DNA of 45,623 bases from Burkholderia sp. Ac-20379. Its GTDB lineage: Bacteria; Pseudomonadota; Gammaproteobacteria; Burkholderiales; Burkholderiaceae. The notes under the pieces were generated by a model. It was given only the letters and a program-made list of their open reading frames with translations, was not told the DNA's origin and searched no databases. Where the stretch lies: contig NZ_JAAGPF010000020.1 of the NCBI RefSeq assembly GCF_017104645.1, positions 1-45,623 on the forward strand, written 5' to 3'. Shown piece after piece: positions 17,517 to 25,102 of the stretch. A program made the translations under genes and the position numbers. Within the stretch, counting starts at the first letter, position 1. Each line of letters starts with the position of its first letter.

Positions 17517-18101
17517 ATGTCAGTCGAACGTATTCAGCAACATATCCGCGACAACGCGGCGCTCGCGCTCGAGGTGCTCGACGCGCTGTCGCTGCCGATC
17601 GCAGCCGCCGTCGACGCGATGTTCATGGCGCTCGCGAACGGCAACAAGATTCTCGTCTGCGGCGACGGCCCCTCGGCCGCCGCGGCGGAACGGCTCGCCA
17701 ACGCGCTGGTCGGCGGCTTCGAGCGCGAACGGCCCAGCCTGCCGGGCCTCGCGCTCGCCACCGATGCCAGCCGCGCCGGCCCGTTCACGAACGGCGACGC
17801 GGCCGACCAGATCTTCGCGCAGCAGGTGCGCGCGCTCGGCCAGACGGGCGACGTGCTGGTCGTCATCGATCCGGCCGGCGATTCGCCGCGCATCCTCGCC
17901 GCCGCCGCCGAAGCGGGCGAGCGCGAAATCACCGTGATCGCGCTGGCCGGGCGCGACGGCGCATTGGCCGCCGCGCTGTCCGACACGGATATTCATATCG
18001 GCGTGCCGTCCGACCGGGCGTTGCGCATCCAGGAAATCCATCTGCTGACCATCCACTGCCTGTGCGACGGCATCGACGCGATGCTGCTGGGCGAAGACTG
18101 A
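17517..18101 (+). CDS. SIS-domain protein, DiaA/GmhA-like
   Basis: The protein has 194 residues with one SIS domain: ANGNKILVCGDGPSAAAAER (about 41-60), SLPGLALATDASR, IFAQQVRALGQTGDVLVVID and EIHLLTIHCLCDGID at the C-terminus. GmhA enzymes convert sedoheptulose 7-phosphate; DiaA instead binds DnaA and helps initiate replication. The phosphate-loop reads CGDGPSAAAA rather than CGNGGSAADA, and the neighbours (yraN before, dolP after) match the diaA locus, so DiaA is the better guess. Start ATG at 17517. Confidence 0.88.
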   Translation: MSVERIQQHIRDNAALALEVLDALSLPIAAAVDAMFMALANGNKILVCGDGPSAAAAERLANALVGGFERERPSLPGLALATDASRAGPFTNGDAADQIFAQQVRALGQTGDVLVVIDPAGDSPRILAAAAEAGEREITVIALAGRDGALAAALSDTDIHIGVPSDRALRIQEIHLLTIHCLCDGIDAMLLGED

Positions 18102-18120
18102 TTCGAAGGAGAGCTTGTCG

Positions 18121-18930
18121 ATGACTACCCGCCGCGTTGGACAGACGCTTGTGAGAACCACCCTGATGATCGCGGTGTCGGCCAGCCTGGCCGCTTCGCT
18201 GCAGGGGTGCGTGCTGGCCGTGGTTGGCGCCGCGGCCGGTGGCGGCGCGTTGATCGCGACCGACCGCCGCACGCTGGGCACGCAGACGGAAGATCGCGAA
18301 ATCCAGATCAAGGCGGCCTCGCAGTTGCGCAGCGGCCTGCCCGACGACGCGCACGTCAACGTGACGGTGTTCAACCGCCGCGTGCTGCTGACCGGCGAAG
18401 TGTCGAACAACGCGTCGAAGCAGCGTGCCGAGGACATCGTCCGCGCCATCAACAACGTCAACGCGATCGTCAACGAGCTGGCGCTGCAGCCGGCCGCCAC
18501 GCTGTCCGACCGCACCAACGATTCGTATCTCGAAGGCCGCGTGAAATCGGCGCTGGTCGGCGAGAAGGGCATTTCGGCGAACAACTTCAAGGTGGTGTGC
18601 GAGCGCGGCAACGTCTATCTGATGGGCCTCGTGACCGTCGACGAAGGCAACATCGGCGCCGATGTGGCGAGCCGCGTGCCGGGCGTGCTGCAGGTCGTGA
18701 AGGTATTCCAGTACATCAAGCCGGCCGATTCGTCGGGCCTGACCTCGTCGAGCGCGCCCGCCGGCGATCCTGGCGTGACGCAGCCCGCGCCGGCCGTCGA
18801 TGTCGGCCCGACCGTGGGCGCGGTGCCCGATTCGAGCGTCAGCGCCACGCCGCTGCAGTCGCAGGCGCCCGCGCCGGTGACGAGCTCGCCGAACGTGCAT
18901 CCGGGCAACGCGAAGGCGGTGAAGCAATGA
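18121..18930 (+). CDS. dolP: BON-domain outer-membrane lipoprotein, DolP (YraP)-like
   Basis: Lipoprotein of 269 residues. The signal peptide ends in lipobox SLQGC (Cys near residue 30). Two BON domains follow: about 55-125 (AASQLRSGLPDDAHVNVTVF, RRVLLTGEV) and about 130-200 (VKSALVGEKGI, VVCERGNVYLMGLV). DolP localises to division sites and supports envelope integrity in E. coli. The Pro/Ser/Ala-rich tail of about 70 residues is absent from the E. coli protein. ATG at 18121 is favoured by AAGGAG at 18106-18111. Its stop overlaps the start of the cytochrome gene. Confidence 0.88.
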   Translation: MTTRRVGQTLVRTTLMIAVSASLAASLQGCVLAVVGAAAGGGALIATDRRTLGTQTEDREIQIKAASQLRSGLPDDAHVNVTVFNRRVLLTGEVSNNASKQRAEDIVRAINNVNAIVNELALQPAATLSDRTNDSYLEGRVKSALVGEKGISANNFKVVCERGNVYLMGLVTVDEGNIGADVASRVPGVLQVVKVFQYIKPADSSGLTSSSAPAGDPGVTQPAPAVDVGPTVGAVPDSSVSATPLQSQAPAPVTSSPNVHPGNAKAVKQ

Positions 18931-19286
18931 GCGTTCGCTGCACCGTTCGCCGCGCGGCGGCATCGGCCGTCGCCACGCTCGCGCTCGGCGCGGGCCTGTT
19001 GGCCGCGCCCGCCGCGCAGGCCGCCGACGATGGTCTGCGCGTGGCTCGCGGTAATGCCTGCATGGGCTGCCACGCGGTCGACCGCAAGCTCGTCGGCCCG
19101 TCGTTCAAGGACATCGCCGCGAAGTACAAGGGCGATCCGGCTGCGTCCGCCAAGCTCGAGAAGAAAGTGCGCGACGGCGGCTCCGGCGTGTGGGGCGTGA
19201 TCCCGATGCCCGCGCATCCCGGCATGAGCGACGCCGACATCAAGGCGGTCGTCAAATGGGTGCTGGCCGGCGCGCCGTCGAACTGA
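18927..19286 (+). CDS. Class I cytochrome c (c551/c552 type)
   Basis: Periplasmic single-heme cytochrome of 119 residues. A signal peptide (about 1-31) ends LLAAPAAQA. The heme site GNACMGCHAVDRK gives CxxCH near residues 47-51, and the axial Met lies in GVIPMPAHPGMSD, a typical c551 arrangement. The start overlaps the dolP stop (ATGA), indicating translational coupling. It is probably a soluble electron carrier; no oxidase or nitrite reductase gene is close by. Confidence 0.93.
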   Translation: MSVRCTVRRAAASAVATLALGAGLLAAPAAQAADDGLRVARGNACMGCHAVDRKLVGPSFKDIAAKYKGDPAASAKLEKKVRDGGSGVWGVIPMPAHPGMSDADIKAVVKWVLAGAPSN

Positions 19287-19307
19287 TCGAAACGGTTCGC
19301 GGCGGGC

Positions 19308-19337
19308 TTGCCATCCCCGGATCGGCTTGTGTATGAT
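19308..19337 (+). promoter_or_regulatory. Sigma-70 promoter of the tRNA-Ala gene
   Basis: TTGCCA (19308-19313), 18-base spacer, TATGAT (19332-19337). The predicted start is about 5 bases before the mature tRNA 5' end. Confidence 0.65.
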
Positions 19338-19349
19338 CGATCGAATGTT

Positions 19350-19425
<76 letters not shown>

Positions 19426-19436
19426 ACGAATCACCA

Positions 19437-19470
19437 GGAAAGCCGGCCTTGCGTCGGCTTTCTGCTTTTC
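19437..19470 (+). terminator. Terminator after tRNA-Ala
   Basis: GAAAGCCG (19438-19445) pairs with CGGCTTTC (19455-19462), followed by TGCTTTTC. It lies 12 bases past the CCA end. Confidence 0.75.
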
Positions 19471-19490
19471 GGCCGCCGTTTCGCCGCCCC

Positions 19491-20384
19491 TCACCCCTTG
19501 ATGAAATCCACGAACGCCCGCAACGGCGCCGGCAGCAACCTTCGGCTCGGGTAGTACAAAAACGGCCCCGAAAACCCCTGCCACCACGGCGCGAGCACCG
19601 GCATCAACGCGCCGCTGTCCAGATGCGGCCGCAGCCATTCCTCGAACAGATGAACGATGCCGACCTCGGCGCGCGCCGCATCCACTAGGATGTCGACCGC
19701 GCCGCCGGGCCGTACCCGCAACGGCCCCGATGGCTCCACGCGCACCACCTCGCCGTCGCGCTCGAAGATCCACGGCGTCAGCGCGCCGCTCGGAAAGCGG
19801 CTGCGCAGGCAGGCATGCGCAAGCAGGTCGCGCGGATGCTGCGGCGTGCCGCGCCGGGCCAGATAACCGGGCGCGGCGGCGGTCGCGAAACGCTGGGTGC
19901 GCGGGCCGATCGGCACGGCGATCATGTCGGCCTCGAGACGCTCCTCGTAGCGGATCCCGGCGTCGCAGCCCGACGCGAGCACGTCGACGAAACTCTCCTC
20001 CACCTCCAACTCCACCTCGATCTCCGGATACGCCGCGAAGAAGCGCGGCAGGATCGACGGCAGGATCAGCCGCGCGGCGATCGGCGGCACGTTCAGGCGC
20101 AAGGTGCCGGCCGGGCGCTCGCGGTAGCCGTTGACCACGTCGAGCGCGGCGTCGATCTCGGCGAACGCGGGCGCGACGCTTTCGAGCAGCCGCGCGCCGG
20201 CCTCGGTCAGCACGACGCTGCGCGTCGAGCGGTTGAACAGCCGCACGCCGAGCTTGTCCTCGAGCCGGCGGATCGACTGGCTCAGCAGCGACGGGCTCTT
20301 GCCGTTCACGCGTGCGGCGTCGCGAAACCCGCCGGCCCGCGCGACGTCCACGAACAGGCTCAGCTCGCCGGGATCGATCTTCAT
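19491..20384 (-). CDS. LysR family transcriptional regulator
   Basis: The protein has 297 residues. The N-terminal winged helix-turn-helix reads LSLFVDVARAGGFRDAARVN and SPSLLSQSIRRLEDKLGVRLF, then NRSTRSVVLTEAGARLL. The effector domain follows from residue 90 (GTLRLNVPPIAARLILPSIL, CDAGIRYEERLEADMIAVPI) in the CrgA/PecT-like group. It diverges from an SDR gene and an ATTGT-N10-ACAAT box lies between them, so it probably controls that gene and itself. Confidence 0.95.
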   Translation of the reverse strand: MKIDPGELSLFVDVARAGGFRDAARVNGKSPSLLSQSIRRLEDKLGVRLFNRSTRSVVLTEAGARLLESVAPAFAEIDAALDVVNGYRERPAGTLRLNVPPIAARLILPSILPRFFAAYPEIEVELEVEESFVDVLASGCDAGIRYEERLEADMIAVPIGPRTQRFATAAAPGYLARRGTPQHPRDLLAHACLRSRFPSGALTPWIFERDGEVVRVEPSGPLRVRPGGAVDILVDAARAEVGIVHLFEEWLRPHLDSGALMPVLAPWWQGFSGPFLYYPSRRLLPAPLRAFVDFIKG

Positions 20385-20422
20385 TGTGCATCCGTATAAA
20401 CAACCCGTTCACATTGTGCTGG

Positions 20423-20442
20423 ATTGTCGATCTATCAACAAT
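20423..20442. promoter_or_regulatory. Candidate LysR-type operator between the LysR and SDR genes
   Basis: ATTGT (20423-20427) and ACAAT (20438-20442) are inverted with a 10-base spacer, matching the T-N11-A layout of LysR binding boxes. It lies 39 bases from the LysR start and 39 bases before the SDR start. Confidence 0.45.
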
Positions 20443-20480
20443 CGACGAGCATGCGAGGCATTCTTGAACGGGAGATCGAC

Positions 20481-21251
20481 ATGACGGACACGACGCAAGC
20501 CAAGGTGGCGCTGGTAACCGGTGGCAGCCGCGGCATCGGGCGCGATATCGCGCTGTCGCTGGCGCGCAAGGGCGTGGATGTGGTGCTGACGTATCAAACA
20601 CGCCGCGCCGACGCCGAAGCGGTGGTCGCGCAGATCGAAAGCATGGGCCGCAAGGCGGCGGCGCTGCCGCTGGACGTGGCGGCGGTCGGCGCGTTCGCGC
20701 CGTTCCTGGCCGAGTTGAAGGCCGTGTTGCGGTCGCGCTGGAACACGGAACGGCTCGATTTCCTCGTCAACAACGCGGGAATCGGCGCGGCGGTGCCGAT
20801 CGCCGAGGTCACGGAGGAGGTGTTCGACACGTTCTCGAACGTGCACTTCAAGGGCGTGGTGTTCCTGACGCAGCAATGCCTGGCGATGATGAACGACGGC
20901 GGCGGCGTGGTGTTCATCACGGCGGCGGCCACGCGCTTCATCGTGCCGGCCTACGCGATCTACGCGGCCTGCAAGACGGCGGTCGAGACGTTCTCGCGCT
21001 ATGTGGCGAAGGAGTACGGCGCGCGCGGCATCCGCGCCAACGTGATCGCGCCGGGCGGCGTGGAGACCGATTTCGCCGGCGCGCGGATCCGCAACTCGCC
21101 CGAACTGCAGGCGTTCGTGAAGGCGCAGACGGCGCTGGGCCGCGTCGCGCAGGCCGACGACATCGGCGGCACGGTGGCCTTCCTCTGCACCGACGACGCG
21201 CGCTGGATCAACGGCCAGCGCATCGAGGTGTCGGGCGGGATCAACCTCTGA
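20481..21251 (+). CDS. SDR family oxidoreductase
   Basis: Classical short-chain dehydrogenase of 256 residues. The NADP-binding TGGSRGIG motif is near residue 15; VVLTYQTRRADAE follows beta-2; NNAGIG is the NNAG motif; the catalytic set is Ser in the FITAAATRF region (poorly conserved, AAAT where Ser is usual) and YAIYAACK with the YxxxK (Y near 157, K near 161). The end block ARWINGQRIEVSGGINL is typical. ATG at 20481 follows GGGAGA; upstream in-frame codons cover the operator. The substrate is unknown. Likely regulated by the divergent LysR protein. Confidence 0.93.
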   Translation: MTDTTQAKVALVTGGSRGIGRDIALSLARKGVDVVLTYQTRRADAEAVVAQIESMGRKAAALPLDVAAVGAFAPFLAELKAVLRSRWNTERLDFLVNNAGIGAAVPIAEVTEEVFDTFSNVHFKGVVFLTQQCLAMMNDGGGVVFITAAATRFIVPAYAIYAACKTAVETFSRYVAKEYGARGIRANVIAPGGVETDFAGARIRNSPELQAFVKAQTALGRVAQADDIGGTVAFLCTDDARWINGQRIEVSGGINL

Positions 21252-21266
21252 GCAGCCGGCTCGGCC

Positions 21267-21677
21267 TCAAACCCACTGGTCGTTCGCGACGGTGCGCTCG
21301 CTGTGCGCGCCGTCGCCGGTGTTCACCACGCCGCGCGGCTCGACCAGCAGCAGTTTCACCTCGCCGAGCGCGTGCGGGCGATGCTCGACGCCCTTCGGCA
21401 CGACCGCCATCTGGCCCGCGCGCAGCACGATCGTGCTGTCGCCGGCCGGGCCGCCGCGCATCTCGATCCGCAATTCGCCGTCGAGGACGATGAAGGTTTC
21501 GTCGGTGTCGTCGTGCGTGTGCCAGACGAATTCGCCGTCGAGCCGCGCGACCTTGAACTGGTAGTCGTTCATTTCGGCGACGACGCGCTGCTGCCAATAG
21601 CCTTCGACGCGCGCGAGCTTGCCGGCCAGATCGATGGTTTGGCACTGGCCGCGCAAGGCCGGGATGGATGAGGTCAT
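21267..21677 (-). CDS. Cupin domain protein
   Basis: Small single-domain cupin of 136 residues. Motif 1 is FVWHTHDDTDETFIVLDGEL with His, His and Glu metal ligands; motif 2 is GQMAVVPKGVEHRPHA with the final His. All four usual ligands are there, so a metal-dependent enzyme or sensor is possible. The family is common but functionally undefined. It lies between the SDR and AraC genes, 15 bases from the SDR stop and convergent with it. Confidence 0.9.
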   Translation of the reverse strand: MTSSIPALRGQCQTIDLAGKLARVEGYWQQRVVAEMNDYQFKVARLDGEFVWHTHDDTDETFIVLDGELRIEMRGGPAGDSTIVLRAGQMAVVPKGVEHRPHALGEVKLLLVEPRGVVNTGDGAHSERTVANDQWV

Positions 21678-21793
21678 GAGGTGCTCCGTCCGCAGGAAAG
21701 GTGAGGGAGCCGCGAGCATACGAAGCCGCTCGCGCGGCGTATTGAACGATCGTGGGTCTGACCTGCCTGCCGATGTACCGATGCCGCGCGCGT

Positions 21794-22621
21794 TCAGCCG
21801 CGCGGCCGGGCCGCCGTCATCTGCCGCCAGCGGCCCGGCGTGATGCCGAACGCCTGCGCGAACTGGCGCGTCATGTGGGCCTGATCGGCGAACCCGGCGT
21901 TGGCGGCCGCGCTCGACAGCGGCTCGCCGGCGATCAGCAGGCGGCGCGCCACGTCGAGCCGGCGCATCGTCAGGTAGCGATACGGGCTGGTGCCGTAGAA
22001 CGTGCGGAAATCGTGCGACAGGCTCCAGCGGTCGCGCCCGGTGGCGGCTTCCACTTCCTCCAGCCTGAGCGCGCGCGTGCAGTTCTCGCGCAGATAGTCG
22101 CGGGCGCGCCGGGCGGCGGCGTAATCGGCCGTGCCGCGCGCATCGGGCAAGCTGGCCACGGCCGCCAGCGCGTGGGCCAGTTCGGCGATCGCGCCGGCCT
22201 GCTCGAGCGGATCGAGCGGCTGGCCGACCGATTGCAGCAGCGTGCCGGCGGCCGCCGCGAGCCGCGCGTCGGTCGTCACGCCGCCCTCGACGAACGGCAG
22301 CGCACGGCCGCCGAGCACCTCCTGGAACAGCGACGGCTCGACGTAGACGATGCGGTAGCGAAAGCCTTCGTCGGTGCCGGCCTGGCCGTCGTGCGCCTCG
22401 TCGGGATGCAGCACCAGCGTGTTGCCGGGCAGGCTGTCGCGGCGGCTGCGCCGGTACTGGAAGCGCTGGACGCCGGCGAGCGTGCGGCCGATCGCATAGG
22501 TATCGTGCCGGTGCATGCCGTAGGCCTTGCCCTGGAACCACGCCTCGACGCGCTCGATCCCGTGCGCGGGGGCCGCGCGCAGGATCCAGTCGGACGAGGG
22601 GGAAGGCGGTTTCGGGGGCAC
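21794..22621 (-). CDS. AraC family transcriptional regulator
   Basis: The protein has about 275 residues from the GTG at 22621; the frame is open to an ATG at 22708, but those extra 29 residues look non-coding. The N-terminal cupin-like sensor contains YGMHRHDTYAIGRTLAGVQ and LVLHPDEAHDGQAG. The C-terminal double helix-turn-helix reads LRLEEVEAATGRDRWSLSHD, GTSPYRYLTMRRLDVARRLL, SSAAANAGFADQAHMTRQFA and GITPGRWRQM. The arrangement matches AraC-ligand regulators often found next to LysE-type exporters or amino-acid genes. The effector is unknown. Confidence 0.92.
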   Translation of the reverse strand: MPPKPPSPSSDWILRAAPAHGIERVEAWFQGKAYGMHRHDTYAIGRTLAGVQRFQYRRSRRDSLPGNTLVLHPDEAHDGQAGTDEGFRYRIVYVEPSLFQEVLGGRALPFVEGGVTTDARLAAAAGTLLQSVGQPLDPLEQAGAIAELAHALAAVASLPDARGTADYAAARRARDYLRENCTRALRLEEVEAATGRDRWSLSHDFRTFYGTSPYRYLTMRRLDVARRLLIAGEPLSSAAANAGFADQAHMTRQFAQAFGITPGRWRQMTAARPRG

Positions 22622-22739
22622 GATCGGAGTCGATGCGTAAGAGAAGGCGCGACGATTGTCGCACGCCGGCCGGCCATGCGCGGGCCGGCGGGGCGGACTT
22701 CGGCGCACGCGTGCCGAGCCCGCCCGGCCCCCGTTGCGT

Positions 22740-23834
22740 TCAGTCGCCGGCGGCGACCACCGCGCGATTGCGGCCGTCGCGCTTGGCCTGGTAGAGCGCG
22801 GCGTCGGCGGCCTCGATCAGCGCCGTGATGCCGCTCAGTTGCGAGGCGACGGTGCAGGCGCCGCCGATGCTGACGGTGACGATGCCGCCGTCGGCGCCGC
22901 CCGTGTGCGGCACCTTCAGCGCGGCCACTTCGAGGCGGATCTTCTCGGCCACGAGCCGTGCGCCGCCGGCCGGCGTGCCCGGCAGCACCACGCCGAATTC
23001 CTCGCCGCCGAAGCGCGCGGCCAGATCGCCGGGGCGGCTCATGCAGCGTTGCAGCGCCGCGCCGACCTGGCGCAGCACGTCGTCGCCGGCCACGTGGCCG
23101 TAGGTGTCGTTGTATTGCTTGAAGCGGTCGACGTCGATCATCAGCATCGACAGTTCGGTGCCGTCGCGCAGGCTCTTGCGCCATTCGCCGTCGAGGTAGG
23201 CGTCGAGATAGCGGCGGTTCGGCAGCGAAGTGAGGCCGTCCGATTGCGACAGCCGCTCCAGCTCGCGATTCGCGGCCAGCAGTTCTTCCTGCGACTGGCG
23301 CAGCGCGCGGTAGGCGGTGTTCAGCTGCAGCAGATTCACGTACGCGCGCGAGTGATAGCGGATCCGCGCGACCAGCTCGACGCGATCCGGCAGTTTGATC
23401 AGGTAGTCGTTCGCGCCGGCCTCGAAGGCGGCCTGCTTGATGCGCGGCTCTTCCTTGGCGGACAGCACGATGATCGGCACGTCGCGCAGCTCCGGCGTGC
23501 GCCGGTAGTGCTGCACCAGCGTCAGGCCGTCCACCTCGGGCATCACCAGGTCCTGCAGGATCAGGGTCGGACGCGTCTGGCGCGCCACGTCCAGCGCCTG
23601 CGTGGCGTGCTGGCAGTAGCGCAGCTCGATGCCGGTTTCGCCGGCCAGCGCCTGGCGCACCGCTTCGCGCACGATCGGCTGGTCGTCGACCAGCAGCACG
23701 ATGGCGGTGCCCTCGGCCGCGGAGGCCGCCGGGATCGCGCGCCGCGCCGCTTCGAGCGCGGCGTCGGCGCCTGCGGCGGCGGATTCCGGTGGGGCAGGCC
23801 GATGAGGCGGCGCGCCGGCCGGTTCGAGTTCCAT
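22740..23834 (-). CDS. Response regulator diguanylate cyclase (REC-GGDEF, WspR-like)
   Basis: Cytosolic c-di-GMP synthase of 364 residues. The receiver domain (about 45-165) has IVLLVDDQPIVREAV with the acidic pocket, the phospho-acceptor Asp in LILQDLVMPEVDGL, and Lys in LSAKEEPR. A helical linker LLQLNTAYRALRQSQEELLA joins the GGDEF domain: SDGLTSLPNRRYLDAYLDGE and the active site RFGGEEFGVVLP. An inhibitory I-site RPGD sits five residues before GGEEF, so product feedback is expected. The domain order is that of WspR, but no wsp chemosensory genes are beside it. ATG at 23834 has GGAAGGAA upstream. Confidence 0.95.
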   Translation of the reverse strand: MELEPAGAPPHRPAPPESAAAGADAALEAARRAIPAASAAEGTAIVLLVDDQPIVREAVRQALAGETGIELRYCQHATQALDVARQTRPTLILQDLVMPEVDGLTLVQHYRRTPELRDVPIIVLSAKEEPRIKQAAFEAGANDYLIKLPDRVELVARIRYHSRAYVNLLQLNTAYRALRQSQEELLAANRELERLSQSDGLTSLPNRRYLDAYLDGEWRKSLRDGTELSMLMIDVDRFKQYNDTYGHVAGDDVLRQVGAALQRCMSRPGDLAARFGGEEFGVVLPGTPAGGARLVAEKIRLEVAALKVPHTGGADGGIVTVSIGGACTVASQLSGITALIEAADAALYQAKRDGRNRAVVAAGD

Positions 23835-24224
23835 GCGAGTTCCTTCCGGTTGAACGAGATGGGCTGCGGGCAAGGCGGCCGGGGTTGCCTGCCGCGCGCC
23901 GCCCGCGTACGCCGCAGGCGGGGTCGCCCGGTTGACGGCCGATGTTCCGCGGCGCGATACGCGCGTCAGCCGTTGGGCGGCAGTGATGTGACACCGCTGC
24001 CGTTTCGATTGCGCGGGACGACGGCACGTTGTCCACAGACACGCGCCGCAATTGTTAACCAACCTTACCTATCTAAGCAAAGGTTTACGGCGGTTCGGCC
24101 GCGAATTGTAGGCCGCCGGCGCGAAGCGTGCACAGGGTGGCCGCGGGCGCACAGCGTTCGTCCACAGCCATCTGGGGAAAAGTGCTGTGCGCTCGGGCCT
24201 GTGCGCCGGCCGGCGCCCGATTCG
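23835..24224. other. Intergenic region upstream of the diguanylate cyclase gene
   Basis: No gene is seen in 390 bases. The middle (about 24040-24085) is AT-richer, TTGTTAACCAACCTTACC then CTATCTAAGC, and is the likely promoter area of the cyclase. TTGTCCACA at 24029-24037 is one mismatch from a DnaA box, but a single copy carries little weight. Confidence 0.4.
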
Positions 24225-24623
24225 TCAGACCGCGCAGCGCGCGAGGTGGAACCGCAGCGAGGTTTCGTCCGGGTCGCCGTCGCCGCTCGCGGGCGGATAG
24301 ACGGCGATCGTGGTGCCGGCCGCCGCGTTCTGTTCGAGCGTGATGCGCCAGTCTTCGCTGGCCGAACGGGGCCCGATCAGCATCGTGGAGACGCGGCCCT
24401 GCCGTTCGACGCGCGCGCGCGACAGCCGGCTCGACAGGCAGCGCTCGATCTGCGGCGCCTGCAGGCCCGACGACACGTAGATCATCGCGCCCGGCGGCGC
24501 GCCGACCGCGGCGGCCTGGGATGGGGCGAGCGGACGCGGCTCGCTGCTGCTGCCGCAACCGGCCAGCGACAGCGCCGCGCCGGCGAGCAGCGCGTACGCC
24601 GCCAACTTGTTCGGGTCTTTCAT
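24225..24623 (-). CDS. Hypothetical lipoprotein
   Basis: The protein has 132 residues. The signal peptide MKDPNKLAAYALLAGAALS ends in lipobox SLAGC, so the mature protein is lipid-anchored, probably at the outer membrane. The mature part has no motif I recognise; it contains ERCLSSRLSRARVERQGRVS and a Cys near the C-terminus (LARCAV) that could pair with the Cys of ERCL. Single gene between the cyclase and the transporter region, with its own upstream spacer. Confidence 0.8.
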   Translation of the reverse strand: MKDPNKLAAYALLAGAALSLAGCGSSSEPRPLAPSQAAAVGAPPGAMIYVSSGLQAPQIERCLSSRLSRARVERQGRVSTMLIGPRSASEDWRITLEQNAAAGTTIAVYPPASGDGDPDETSLRFHLARCAV

Positions 24624-25102
24624 CGATTCGATCGTTCTCTCAAGCAGGGAAGTCGGAGCATCGCCGGCGCGGTCGCGCGCGCGTGCCGGCCAGTGATGCC
24701 GGGGCAGGCTAACAAGCGAGACGCGACGCGGGTGTTAAAAATTGTTTTTCGCGGGCGTCTCGCGTAGGATGCGCGGCTTTGTTGGCTGGCCGTAAGCTCG
24801 TGCGAGCGGCCCGGAGCACCGGCGGGAGCCGGCGCGGCAAGGCAAGGCGGGCGGCGGCGGGGGACGCGGCGGCGCGTCTTGACGAATCGTTCACATCCTT
24901 TACGTCTATGCATTCCCTTATGCGCACTTATCTCATATTGCGCATGTGTTTCGGGGTGCCTATCGTTCGGTGTGGCAGAGCCGGATTCGGGGAAAATCAT
25001 TCTGGACAACAGATTATATGAACCGGCGGTTCCTATGTCGCGATGGCTCCGGCGCGTGTTCAGCGCAGGCCACAACAAGATTTGCAACGGAGACAAATCA
25101 TC
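24624..25102. other. Regulatory region upstream of the OFA transporter
   Basis: No gene is supported in 479 bases. Two symmetric elements stand out: ATGCGCA/TGCGCAT with a 12-base AT-rich spacer (24920-24926, 24939-24945) and the palindrome GAACCG-G-CGGTTC (25020-25032), 70 bases before the transporter ATG. TTATAT at 25014-25019 is a possible -10, directly against the palindrome, so a repressor bound there would block transcription. Confidence 0.5.

Noticed and set aside
24029-24175. TTGTCCACA and CGTCCACA as a possible DnaA-box cluster or origin
   Set aside because: Two imperfect copies 130 bases apart, with no AT-rich unwinding element or replication genes near; chance is likely.
22656-24767. 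A 703-codon plus-strand frame
   Set aside because: It covers the diguanylate cyclase and lipoprotein genes on the opposite strand and has shadow-type composition.
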